NCBI GenBank assembly: GCA_030616165.1
Contig: JAUWXV010000052.1
Span: forward strand, 1-17,381
Direction of reading: 5' to 3'
DNA: 17,381 nucleotides
Source: a bacterium
GTDB taxonomy: Bacteria > SM23-31 > JAUVVT01
Part shown: positions 7,011-14,727 of the stretch, one piece after another
Layout of the letters: each line of letters opens with the position of its first letter
Position numbering within the stretch: the stretch's first letter is position 1
The notes under the pieces: generated by a model
The model's database searches: none
What the model was told of the DNA's origin: nothing
Seen by the model: only the letters and a program-made list of their open reading frames with translations
Position numbers and translations under genes: made by a program

Positions 7011-7685
7011 ATGAAGAAAACAAATATTAAAGAAAAAATTATTGAATATGCCAAATCTATTGTAGTTGCTTTTGTAATTTACCTTGTCATATCTACTACA
7101 ATAATTAAAGCTACTCAGATTTATTCAGGCTCTATGGAGGATACACTCCTTATAGGGGATTTTCTATTTATAAATAAATTCATCTATGGAATAAAAATTC
7201 CATATACTGATATAAGACTTCCTGCCTTAAAAGATCCAAAGTCGGGGGATATAATTGTATTTAAATATCCGATAGATGAATCGATAAGCTATGTAAAACG
7301 GTGTATAGCAGTTGCCGGACAAACGGTTGAAATAAGAAGTAAGGTAGTTTATGTTGATGGTAAACCCTTCCCTAATCCGAAAGGCGTCAAATTCACCAGT
7401 TCTGTATTCCCAAGCGGATATGTTGAACCTGACATTTTTCCGACAGGAAATGGAAATCGTGATAACTATGGACCTATAAAAGTTCCAGAAGGATACATAT
7501 TTATGATGGGAGATAATAGAGATAACAGTTATGACAGCAGATACTGGGGATGGTTGCCAATGAAAAATATTGTTGGCAAGCCCATCATTACGTATTGGTC
7601 CTGGAGTAAAGATGTTCCCCTATGGGACTTCTTTTATAAAATAAGAACAATAAGATGGAAAAGAATTGGCCATATACCTAAATAA
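7011..7685 (+). CDS. lepB: Type I signal peptidase
   Basis: This enzyme cleaves signal peptides of exported proteins on the outer face of the inner membrane with a Ser-Lys dyad. A single N-terminal membrane helix (about 15-33) is followed by box B SGSMEDTL with catalytic Ser41. Box D is YVKRCIAVAG with the general base Lys96, and box E is GDNRDNSYDSRYWG (about residues 168-181). The 224 residues are typical of a single-span bacterial SPase I. ATG 7011 is preferred over the in-frame GTG 7002 because the GGTGA containing that GTG forms a ribosome-binding site five bases before the ATG. It follows the zinc-ribbon gene by 96 bp and converges with the FapA-like gene downstream. Confidence 0.96.
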   Translation: MKKTNIKEKIIEYAKSIVVAFVIYLVISTTIIKATQIYSGSMEDTLLIGDFLFINKFIYGIKIPYTDIRLPALKDPKSGDIIVFKYPIDESISYVKRCIAVAGQTVEIRSKVVYVDGKPFPNPKGVKFTSSVFPSGYVEPDIFPTGNGNRDNYGPIKVPEGYIFMMGDNRDNSYDSRYWGWLPMKNIVGKPIITYWSWSKDVPLWDFFYKIRTIRWKRIGHIPK

Positions 7686-7770
7686 TTTTAAGTATTTTTT
7701 TACTCATCCTTGCAACTTTCTTAAAAAAAGGCTGCTTAAAAATTTTAAATTGTGTAACAAATTCTTAAAT

Positions 7771-9678
7771 TTATTTTAACTCCGATAAATCTACTGCTAA
7801 TATTTCTTTTTCAGTGTATTTATAAAAAACATTCTTTAAGGCTTCATTTACCTCCATCTGTTTATTGAATATAGTAATTGATGTCCCGGGATAAACGACA
7901 TCAAAAACTTTTACAATACCATCTTTGAATTTTACGAGTTCTTTCTCTAAATTTTCTATTCCGGAAATCAATTTATTTCTTTCTTTTTCAATATCTTCTT
8001 TTACTTGTTTTAATTTATCAAATAGCTCTTTTTTATCTTCAGGAAGTTCTTTTTTTATGAGTTTTCTTCGCATGAGCATACGTGTAGCCTTTTCTACCTC
8101 TTTTTCCCTATCCAAATTCTTTATTAAAAGTGATTTTTTTTCATTGATTTTCTCTTTAATCTCCTTATTAATACCGACAAAAATTTTAGTAGGTGTATAA
8201 TTCTGGTTTCCAATGATATTTGCTTCAACACCTTTAATTGCAAAAATTTCACCACCTACTATTTTACCTTTTTGTTCGGTAACATTTAACTTGCCCTTTG
8301 TCTGAATATTTGAGTGCATCAAATATTCACCAATAATAATGTCATCTTCACTAATAATGCTTTCGTTTTCACAAAATTTTATCATAACCTTACCTACTGC
8401 GAAAATTTTCCCATCACCCCTTCCAACAAAACCAGTTTTAAGCAAGACATTCCCACCAGCTTCAATTACTGCATCTTCGACAATACCATTAACCTCTATA
8501 TCATTTTTTGCTTTCACACTGAATCCGCTTTTTACATCCCCATTCACAATTACTGAACCAATATAATCGATATTCCCGGTCGAGAAATCGACACTTTCCT
8601 TAATAATAAAAACAGGGTCAACCTCAATATTCCTTCCTTTCAACATAACATGCCCAGCAATCCCTGCTGTGAGAATATTAGGATTATTCGGGTCAGGTTC
8701 GGCATTCTTTCCAGCTGGAAGTGGATAAGGCTTCCCAATTTTCGGAGGAATTTTTTTGCCAAAAACTGTCTGACCTTCCACACCTTCCACTGGGGGAGTA
8801 ACCTCAACAATCTTCTGCCCCTTTTTTACGTTCTGAATTAAATTTAATTCTTTATAATTAACATTTCCTTTCTCATCTACTTTTGCTTTTACTTCCGGGT
8901 CGAAATAATATTTAATTTCTCCATCTTTACCATCTATCACTCTCTGTCCAGTAGCAATCAAGATACTTTGTTCAAATCTCTTCTTTTGAAAAATATTTTC
9001 TATTGCCTCTTCTTTAACACCATAGACTATATTATTATCTTTTAAAAATTGTTTTAAATCTTCAGAACCAAAATCATCATCATTAACTGGTTTGTGAACT
9101 GTTATAAATGCCTCATGTTCATCTTTTGATATTTCTATTTCAAAAAATGGTTTTACATACACAGAAACTTTATTAACGACAAGATAACCATCAGTTTTTG
9201 ATATGAGAATATCCGGATTATCCTCAGAGAAATCAACATTTACAAGATTCGGTATTTTAGCAGTTTCCCCATCTATGGCAGGAATCTTCTTTTCAAAGAT
9301 GGTGAGTCCTTCTATACCATCTTCGGGAGGTATAATTTCTGCAATCTTTTCTCCATTTTTTATCTTTACAGTCTTTTCAGTATCAACAAGATATCTTATT
9401 TCACCATTTTTCCCTTTTTTAGGTTCAACTCCGGTGGCAATTAATATTTTTTCATGAAACTTTTTCTCATCACCAAGAATAATCAAAACCTCTTCTTTAA
9501 TTCCGAATTTTATTCCTTTCTTCGAAAGTGCTTTTCTAACATCGTCAACAGAAAAATCTGGTGATTCACTTGATGGAATCAAAGTTATATAAGCCTCAGT
9601 ATAATCAGAAGAAACTTCCACAGAAACTTCAACATCTTTACTCTTCTTTTCGTTTTCTATTTTCCCTTTCTCATTCAT
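7771..9678 (-). CDS. FapA-like DUF342 protein with duplicated N-terminal domain
   Basis: DUF342/FapA proteins are cytoplasmic beta-helix proteins. The best known, from Vibrio, links polar localisation, metabolism and flagellation, but many members occur without flagella. The 635 residues show two tandem copies of the N-terminal domain (about 16-177 and 178-357). Each contains ILIATG, then G(K)GEI(R/K)Y, and then a PP.(D/E)G(I/V)EG.T(I/V)F.KKIP motif. A right-handed beta-helix core follows (about 358-500, repeated short strands such as GSVIVNGDV and NDIEVNGIV), then a Lys/Glu-rich coiled coil (about 503-588) and a C-terminal beta segment. ATG 9678 is chosen because GGGAGG lies five bases upstream; the in-frame GTG at 9684 abuts that site. 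It overlaps the CBS gene by 8 bp, implying translational coupling. Confidence 0.9.
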   Translation of the reverse strand: MNEKGKIENEKKSKDVEVSVEVSSDYTEAYITLIPSSESPDFSVDDVRKALSKKGIKFGIKEEVLIILGDEKKFHEKILIATGVEPKKGKNGEIRYLVDTEKTVKIKNGEKIAEIIPPEDGIEGLTIFEKKIPAIDGETAKIPNLVNVDFSEDNPDILISKTDGYLVVNKVSVYVKPFFEIEISKDEHEAFITVHKPVNDDDFGSEDLKQFLKDNNIVYGVKEEAIENIFQKKRFEQSILIATGQRVIDGKDGEIKYYFDPEVKAKVDEKGNVNYKELNLIQNVKKGQKIVEVTPPVEGVEGQTVFGKKIPPKIGKPYPLPAGKNAEPDPNNPNILTAGIAGHVMLKGRNIEVDPVFIIKESVDFSTGNIDYIGSVIVNGDVKSGFSVKAKNDIEVNGIVEDAVIEAGGNVLLKTGFVGRGDGKIFAVGKVMIKFCENESIISEDDIIIGEYLMHSNIQTKGKLNVTEQKGKIVGGEIFAIKGVEANIIGNQNYTPTKIFVGINKEIKEKINEKKSLLIKNLDREKEVEKATRMLMRRKLIKKELPEDKKELFDKLKQVKEDIEKERNKLISGIENLEKELVKFKDGIVKVFDVVYPGTSITIFNKQMEVNEALKNVFYKYTEKEILAVDLSELK

Positions 9679-10138
9679 TTTCACCTCCCCCGGCCAAATA
9701 ATGAAGTAAATCTATAGAACTTACAATCCCGACAATTGACTTATCTCTTGTTATTATAATTCTGTGAATTTTTTTATCAATCATAATTTCTGCCAATTTC
9801 TCAATTGGAGTATCTTCACTTATGGTTATAGGATTTGGAGTCATAATATATTTAACCTCTGTTTCAGTCTCTGGCACATCCTCTGCAGAATCCTCTTCCT
9901 TTTTAAGGTTCAGTATATCATTTAATCCAATCTTTAATTTCAAATCAATGTCAAAATCAAGAAATAAACCTAAAATATCTGATTTTGTAACTATACCAAC
10001 AAGCTCCCTCTCTTTGTTCACGACAGGCATACCACCTATTTTATTATCATTAAAGAGTTCAATTAGCCTGTAAACCTTCATATCCTCTTCAACGACAATT
10101 ACATCTTTTGTCATAATATCTTTTGCTGTCTTTCCCAT
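9671..10138 (-). CDS. Tandem CBS-domain protein
   Basis: CBS pairs (Bateman modules) bind adenine nucleotides or S-adenosylmethionine and act as energy sensors. This 155-residue protein is a stand-alone module: CBS1 is about 5-60 (DIMTKDVIVVEED...GIVTKSDILG) and CBS2 about 96-150 (YIMTPNPITISEDT...GIVSSIDLLHYL). They are separated by a 35-residue acidic linker (EEDSAEDVPETETE). AAGGA precedes the ATG at good spacing. The last codons (Gly-Gly-Gly-Glu-Asn-Glu) encode, in their DNA, the ribosome-binding site and start codon of the FapA-like gene, so the two proteins are made together. A regulatory role towards the DUF342 protein is inferred from this coupling. Confidence 0.93.
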   Translation of the reverse strand: MGKTAKDIMTKDVIVVEEDMKVYRLIELFNDNKIGGMPVVNKERELVGIVTKSDILGLFLDFDIDLKLKIGLNDILNLKKEEDSAEDVPETETEVKYIMTPNPITISEDTPIEKLAEIMIDKKIHRIIITRDKSIVGIVSSIDLLHYLAGGGENE

Positions 10139-10773
10139 TATTTATCCTTTTTATTATTGAAAAAAACTTATTTTAAAACATTTCTAACCTGAATAATTCA
10201 TAAAAATTATTTTTTAATAGACAATTTTTCGATTCTATTAAATTTGCTTCAAAAATCCATCAAAATCAAGAAAATTCTGGATGGACTCCTTTGATATAAT
10301 TGAAGATGCAGAATTTCGATGTGGTCACCTTGTGAGAATGTTCGACTTATGGATTATGGATGATAAATAGCACAAAAACAATAAATTAATAATCTATACA
10401 TCTCAACAGTATTGCAATATATATTATTTTTCAACGTTGGGTGCTTGTCCTGTGACCAACAAACTTATTTGACAACACCACCAGAGAGCAAAAAATCTTT
10501 TACTTTTAATACATTGATTTAGTTTAATTTATACAACCGTGTAGGGACAACCTTCGGAATTGTCCTTAATAAATTTTCATTTTTTACTGCTTCATCAATA
10601 TAATATACATCTAAATCTTAACAATGCCCTTTATTAAAGTTATCCCCCCATTTTAAATTCGCTTATTGGTATGTACGCTATTTCTGTGGTTTGAAAAGGA
10701 AATTGAAGTTATTTTTAAGTCATATTGATAATTAGATTGAGCCAGATATACTATCTGGATAAAATCATTAGCC
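10139..10773. other. Long intergenic gap with repeat copy
   Basis: No gene is supported on either strand. The gap holds hairpin repeat A copy 3 (about 10500-10600). It also holds a 7-bp inverted repeat CCAGATA-TAC-TATCTGG at 10742-10758, 15 bp downstream of the small-lipoprotein stop on the minus strand; with no T-run it is at most a weak terminator. The stretch 10260-10370 has a less skewed composition but no open frame I can relate to a protein. Confidence 0.55.
10500..10600. repeat. Dispersed hairpin repeat family A, copy 3
   Basis: It shares ACATTGATTTAGTTTAATTT, CAACCGTGTAGGGACAA and TTAATAAATTTTCAT with the other copies. The core hairpin at 10545-10565 (GGACAA / TTGTCC) encloses CCTTCGG, which would be a C(UUCG)G tetraloop if transcribed. 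Confidence 0.8.
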
Positions 10774-11091
10774 TCATCCAGGGGAAAGATAAATGTAGTG
10801 CTGATTATCTCCACCATTAACGGTTATGACTCGTGAGTATGAACTACATCCAGGTACATTAGCAGTTATCGTCTGATTTCTGGTAGGAATATCTTCTAAT
10901 TTATAATAACCATCGGGTGTCGTCATATATGATTTACTCTCTATTGATACAGTTACGCCAGATATAGGAATGTCTGTACCTGACTGAAAAACATACCCTG
11001 TAACTATGCCTATTTCTTGTGAATTAACAGGATTATTTTTAGTGCAAGCACATAATCCAATTAGAAAAATTAAAAAATATACCTTTTTCAT
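10774..11091 (-). CDS. Small lipoprotein with carboxypeptidase-regulatory-like beta domain
   Basis: This is a 105-residue exported protein. Residues 1-15 form a short signal (KK, then a hydrophobic core) ending in LCAC, with Cys16 as the probable lipidated residue. The mature part is a single Ig-like fold of the carboxypeptidase regulatory-like type, visible as GYVFQSGTDIPISGVTVSIES, then TTPDGYYKLEDIP, then ITANVPGCSSY. Such domains are common as carbohydrate- or surface-associated modules. The small size and absence of a partner domain leave the role open. The ribosome-binding site is weak (GAAAAG). It stands alone between two repeat-rich gaps, and its codon use looks like that of its neighbours. 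Confidence 0.8.
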   Translation of the reverse strand: MKKVYFLIFLIGLCACTKNNPVNSQEIGIVTGYVFQSGTDIPISGVTVSIESKSYMTTPDGYYKLEDIPTRNQTITANVPGCSSYSRVITVNGGDNQHYIYLSPG

Positions 11092-11126
11092 AAGTATTAT
11101 CTTTTCTAATATTTCAAAAATAAAAT

Positions 11127-11172
11127 GTCATTGCTAGGAGTCCCGAGTACTCTGGACGACTTGGCAATCTCC
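11127..11172 (+). repeat. GTCATTGC...GGCAATCTC dispersed repeat, copy 1
   Basis: The ends GTCATTGC and GGCAATCTC flank a near-perfect palindrome at 11140-11157 (GTCCCGAGTACTCTGGAC, one mismatch). The same unit occurs in inverted orientation at 16585-16630. Repeats of the GTCATTGCGAG...GGCAATCTC type occur in many unrelated bacterial genomes (general knowledge). Confidence 0.75.
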
Positions 11173-11387
11173 TTAAGTATTATTTCTTTAATTTTTAATC
11201 ATTATTTAATTTTTGCTAAAACTAAGTAAATTAAATAACAATTTGTTTAGAATCTATATACTAATAACCTGAATAATTTTAAAAAGTTCCTTATTACAAG
11301 GTTTTGTCCTGTGATGATTCGGCAGAAAAATGAAAACAAATTACCTGAAAATTGCGATATGTTTTTTTAATTTATAAGAAATAAGTA

Positions 11388-11518
11388 ATGAGTCAAGTTT
11401 AAAAATTTAAAACCACGAAATTCGCTAATCGACACGAATTGATTTTTATTAAATTGTGTAATATTAAATTCTTGAAATTCGCGTAATTAGCGGTTTTTAG
11501 AGCGGACTCATATATTGA
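11388..11518. mobile_element. MITE-like element family B, copy 2
   Basis: It matches copy 1 (6450-6597) from ATGAGTCAAGTTTAAAAA through GCGTAATTAGCGGTTTTTAG to GACTCAT. The right end (ACTCATATATTGAACC) keeps a degenerate version of the outer inverted repeat, while the left outer part (TGGTTCGAT in copy 1) is lost or diverged. It is therefore a partly decayed copy with no coding capacity. Confidence 0.75.
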
Positions 11519-11521
11519 ACC

Positions 11522-11600
11522 CTTACAATTTCTATAACCGTGTAGGGACAACCCTCGGGTTGTCCTTAATAAATCTTCATCTTTTACCGTCTTATCTTTA
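11522..11600. repeat. Dispersed hairpin repeat family A, copy 4
   Basis: This copy has the most perfect hairpin of the family: GGACAACCC-TC-GGGTTGTCC at 11546-11565 (9-bp stem). Flanking ATAACCGTGTAG and TTAATAAATCTTCAT match the other copies. The left side abuts MITE-like copy 2. Confidence 0.8.
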
Positions 11601-11619
11601 TTGATAACTTTTTCTGCCA

Positions 11620-11642
11620 GCGAAGGTGTTCTTCACCTTCGC
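11620..11642. repeat. Hairpin GCGAAGGTG / CACCTTCGC
   Basis: A perfect 9-bp inverted repeat encloses a TTCTT loop. No T-run follows on either side, so it is more likely a dispersed palindromic repeat than a terminator. It lies about 130 bp downstream of the SMP-30-like gene. Confidence 0.6.
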
Positions 11643-11773
11643 CCTTAACAATAAGAAATACCCAAAAATTCAACCACTTCCGCTTAGCAATTTATTATAG
11701 GATTTTAGTTGAACAATATTACGCGTAAAAATGTTTTACTTACTAAATATCACAAATGCCGATTTTATTTTAC

Positions 11774-12724
11774 TTACGGGAAAATAATCCCTTCAACATT
11801 CAGTTTGACCTTATAAACAGAGGTTCGAGCAGTAATATAAAGCATTTTAAAGTCTTCTCCGCCGAACGAGCAGTTTGCTGGGATTTCTGGAACTTCTATA
11901 ATTTCCATTGGTTCTCCATTGGAATTGAAAATCTGTGTTCCTATTATTGTTGTTACATATAGATTTCCCTCCTTATCGATAGCAATCCCATCGGCGCCAG
12001 AAACTGTTTGTGTTCTTAATTTTTCTTTAGATTCCGATAGTTTCAATTCACAGAAATTACGGCTATTCGCTAAACTCCCATCTTCCATAACATCAAACGC
12101 TTTTACATATTGACCGTATGAATCTGCAACATAGAGAATTTTTTCATATGGAGAAAGAATTATACCATTAGGTTTTGTTAAATTATCGGCGACTCTTATT
12201 ATCTCTCCATCTGGTTTAATATAATAAATCGCCTCTATATCCTGATTAAGTATTTGATTTTCTCCGAATCTTGGGTCAGTGAAGTAAATTCCACCTTTTT
12301 TATCAATTACAAGGTCATTTGGACTATTAAATGGCTTTCCATTATACGTTGCGGCAAGGACATTAATCACCTTCCCATTCTGGTCCATTTCGGTTACTTT
12401 AAAATCGCCCCCTTCACATGCAACAAGATTTCCTTTAGCATTAAACATCAGCCCATTAGCGGCGCCAGTCTCATCCCGAAAAACCGTAAATTTCCCCTCG
12501 TTGTCAAGTTTATAGATTTTTGAATTTCTTATATCCGTAAAAAATAAATTTCCCTTTCCATCCCAGGCAGGACCCTCTGTAAATCCGAAACTAATATCCT
12601 TGTTTACCTTTTCAACTACTGCTCCTTCAGGAACAATTTTTCTTATACCTTCTGGCTTTTTGGCGCAAAATGAGATTAAAATTACTGAAAATGAAACAAA
12701 TAATACTTTACAAAAATTATACAT
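11774..12724 (-). CDS. SMP-30/gluconolactonase/LRE-family lipoprotein
   Basis: This is a six-bladed beta-propeller of the SMP-30/gluconolactonase family, whose members hydrolyse aldonolactones or other lactones using one divalent metal. Recognisable family residues are Glu50 (FTEGPAW), Asn136 (SPNDLVID), Asn186 (KPNGIILS) and Asp245 (GADGIAID), matching the metal and substrate ligands of characterised members. The N-terminus is a signal ending at ISFC with Cys20, so the protein is probably exported and perhaps lipidated, although Phe at -1 is not canonical. The 316 residues fit one propeller plus signal. A strong GGAGGAGGG lies six bases before the ATG. It is 106 bp downstream of the isocitrate-dehydrogenase-type gene on the same strand and could be co-transcribed with it. 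Lactone substrate unknown. Confidence 0.88.
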   Translation of the reverse strand: MYNFCKVLFVSFSVILISFCAKKPEGIRKIVPEGAVVEKVNKDISFGFTEGPAWDGKGNLFFTDIRNSKIYKLDNEGKFTVFRDETGAANGLMFNAKGNLVACEGGDFKVTEMDQNGKVINVLAATYNGKPFNSPNDLVIDKKGGIYFTDPRFGENQILNQDIEAIYYIKPDGEIIRVADNLTKPNGIILSPYEKILYVADSYGQYVKAFDVMEDGSLANSRNFCELKLSESKEKLRTQTVSGADGIAIDKEGNLYVTTIIGTQIFNSNGEPMEIIEVPEIPANCSFGGEDFKMLYITARTSVYKVKLNVEGIIFP

Positions 12725-12830
12725 TATTTACCCTCCTCCAGCATACTAATTTTATTAATTAAAAATCATCAATAAATTTTAAAATCACATCCTTTTAGTA
12801 AAAAGTTGTAAAAGAGTTTATTTCATCATC

Positions 12831-14024
12831 TTATTGATAACTCTGCCATCTTTTTTCAAGCTCTGGGTCTTTGAGCGTATCCATAATATAGTCGGAAAGT
12901 TCTTTACCCGTTGCACCTCCCGGTCTTCCGGTAATGGAAAGTTTCTTTTCTAACTGTCCGCATATATCGAGTGCCATCTCGAGGTTTCTTGCACGCTCCT
13001 CTAATCCAATATGGCGCAGTAGCATTGCACCCGCACGAATCATACTCGATGGGTCAGCATATTGTGCTCTACCTTCTTTTACCATTCTTGGAGCTGAACC
13101 GTGAATTGCTTCGAACATTGAGTACCTTTTACCAATATTGGCACTCCCCGCCGTTCCAACACCCCCCTGAAACTCTGCTGCCTCATCTGTAAGTATATCT
13201 CCGTAAAGATTTGGCAGAATAACCACCTTGAAACCTGTCCTTCGCTTCGGGTCTATCAACTTTGCAGTCATTATATCGATATACCAGTCGTCACATTGAA
13301 TCTCTGGGTATTCTTTTGCAATATCATATCCAATCTTCAAAAATTTCCCATCGGTAGTTTTAACCACATTTGCTTTTGTAACTATGGTTACCCTGTTAAT
13401 TCCATTCTTTTTGGCATATTCAAACGCTAAACGAGCAATACGGTCAGTCCCCTGAGTTGTTATAACCTTGAAATCAATAGCAAGGTCATCGGTAACATTT
13501 ATACCTTCACTTCCAAGAACGTAAGTATCTTCAGTATTTTCTCTGAAAAATATCCAGTCTACATCTTCCTTGGGCACTTTAATCGGTCTTATGTTGGCAA
13601 AAAGGTCGAGTGCCTTTCGCATCGCAACATTTGCACTCTCAATATTGGGCCAGGGATCTCCCTTTCTCGGTGTGGTCGTTGGTCCTTTTAATACAACATG
13701 ACACTTCTTTATCTCTTCCAAAACATCATCCGGGATTGCTTTCATTTGTGCAGCGCGATTCTCAATAGTAAGCCCCTCAATCACCTTGAATTCAATCTTT
13801 CCATTCTCCAATTCCTCTTTAAGCAAAAACTCAAGTATGCTTTGTGCCTCCTTTGCAATATATGGCCCAATGCCATCGCCTCCTACTATCCCGATTATTA
13901 TCTTGTCTAATGATTTATAATCAATCCATTCCTCACCCTTTTTCATGTTTTCAACCCGTTGAAGTTGTTTCTCTAATATGTTTCCAAAGTGTTCTTTTGC
14001 CTTTTCAATTGCCTCATTATTCAT
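12831..14024 (-). CDS. icd: Isocitrate dehydrogenase-type beta-decarboxylating dehydrogenase
   Basis: This enzyme oxidatively decarboxylates isocitrate to 2-oxoglutarate with NAD or NADP. Motifs over 397 residues include GDGIGP (49-54), SANVAMRK (130-137, matching the Ser/Asn/Arg substrate loop of ICDH), Arg146, and FRENTEDTY (160-168), which favours isocitrate over isopropylmalate. Further motifs are Lys217, Asp250, NLYGDILTDEAA (metal ligands Asp276 and Asp280) and HGSAP (308-312). After HGSAP the cofactor loop reads RMVKEGRAQYADPSS, unlike the classical NADP loop of E. coli Icd, so the cofactor is uncertain. ATG 14024 is preferred over upstream in-frame starts because GGAGG stands eight bases before it; the region upstream (FRFFFFC...) looks noncoding. 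A homoisocitrate or other 2-hydroxyacid role is a weaker alternative. Confidence 0.88.
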   Translation of the reverse strand: MNNEAIEKAKEHFGNILEKQLQRVENMKKGEEWIDYKSLDKIIIGIVGGDGIGPYIAKEAQSILEFLLKEELENGKIEFKVIEGLTIENRAAQMKAIPDDVLEEIKKCHVVLKGPTTTPRKGDPWPNIESANVAMRKALDLFANIRPIKVPKEDVDWIFFRENTEDTYVLGSEGINVTDDLAIDFKVITTQGTDRIARLAFEYAKKNGINRVTIVTKANVVKTTDGKFLKIGYDIAKEYPEIQCDDWYIDIMTAKLIDPKRRTGFKVVILPNLYGDILTDEAAEFQGGVGTAGSANIGKRYSMFEAIHGSAPRMVKEGRAQYADPSSMIRAGAMLLRHIGLEERARNLEMALDICGQLEKKLSITGRPGGATGKELSDYIMDTLKDPELEKRWQSYQ

Positions 14025-14097
14025 TTTAATATCCTCCATATTTATATTGTTTTGTTTAATTTTACTACAAAAAAAGAAAAATCTAAACACAATAATA

Positions 14098-14285
14098 AAT
14101 CCTAAATGCTAAACTATAATATCTAAATAAATCCAAAATTCAAATTTCAAATGTTATAAACATATTTTAATTTTTCTATTATGAATTTAAACTTATATCA
14201 TTTTGAATTTTGAATTTCTTTCATTTGCCTGCCTGTCGGCAGACAGGAATTTGTTTAGAATTTAGTATTTAGAATTTGGAATTTA
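14098..14285. repeat. AT-rich inverted-repeat mosaic
   Basis: The left arm contains AAATCCTAAATGCTAAAC and AAAATTCAAATTTCAAATG. The right arm contains the approximate reverse complements (CATTTTGAATTTTGAATTT, GTTTAGAATTTAGTATTTAG). Arrays of TTTGAATTTTGAATTT and TTTAGTATTTAG type are common short dispersed repeats in uncultured-bacterial genomes (general knowledge). The boundaries are approximate. Confidence 0.5.
14232..14247. repeat. CCTGTC-GGCA-GACAGG palindrome
   Basis: A 6-bp stem with a 4-base loop sits in a GC-rich island (CCTGCCTGTCGGCAGACAGG) inside otherwise AT-rich DNA. The sharp composition change suggests a dispersed palindrome nested in the surrounding repeat mosaic. Confidence 0.6.
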
Positions 14286-14727
14286 TACCATATACTTTTC
14301 AATCTTAATTGAACAGAACCATTTATATGTTGAATTGATATGAATATTTTAAACTCACAGCTTTTTTTAGAAAAAAAGTTGAAAAAAAACTTTACACTAT
14401 TTGAACTGTTTTATTTGTAATTAATTAATATGATTTGGTAAAAAATGCTAAATAAAAAAAATTGCTAAATATAGAGTTGCGTATTTAAACCTAAATCCAT
14501 ATTTTACAGTTATATTCCCTTTAGAAGAAAAACTTTAAAAAAAGTTTTTTTTGATTTTTTCCTGTTCCGTCAATTATGAACGGTATTAAAATTTAATATT
14601 AAATAACATTTTTATCAAGGAAAAATAAAGATTTTCATAAAACCCTGAAAACAATAACTATTTCCCGAAACTTTTAGATTTAAGGAAAATTACTATAATA
14701 GGAAAGGTTGTTGAAGTCATAAAAAAG

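Larger units (their letters stand above)
11092..11773. other. Repeat-dense intergenic gap
   Basis: No gene is seen in this 680-bp stretch. It carries four separate palindromic or inverted-repeat elements: a GTCATTGC...GGCAATCTC repeat (11127-11172), MITE-like family B copy 2 (11388-11518), hairpin family A copy 4 (11522-11600) and a GCGAAGGTG hairpin (11620-11642). It appears to be a landing site for small dispersed elements. Confidence 0.65.
14025..14727. other. Long AT-rich intergenic gap
   Basis: No gene is seen in about 700 bp. The left part (14098-14285) is a mosaic of A/T-rich inverted repeats with a GC-rich palindrome inserted. The right part is very AT-rich and includes an AAAAACTTT-AAAA-AAAGTTTTT hairpin followed by a T-run at 14528-14560. 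That hairpin is terminator-like on the plus strand, although no plus-strand gene precedes it. Confidence 0.5.

Noticed and set aside
7925-9457. Plus-strand open frames across the FapA-like gene
   Set aside because: They are antisense shadows with Ser/Phe/Ile-rich translations; the minus-strand frame has the DUF342 motifs.
10260-10370. Possible remnant of a decayed gene
   Set aside because: Composition is a little richer, but all frames are interrupted and no protein similarity could be recognised.
10742-10758. Terminator of the small lipoprotein gene
   Set aside because: The 7-bp stem is present but no T-run follows on the minus strand, so it is only noted as an inverted repeat in the gap description.
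492-11600. CRISPR array
   Set aside because: The repeats are not regularly spaced, are far apart, and have diverged flanks; no spacers or cas genes are present.
14025-14090. 22-residue N-terminal extension of the isocitrate-dehydrogenase-type gene
   Set aside because: The extension (FRFFFFC...) is unlike the family, and GGAGG is well spaced for the internal ATG at 14024.
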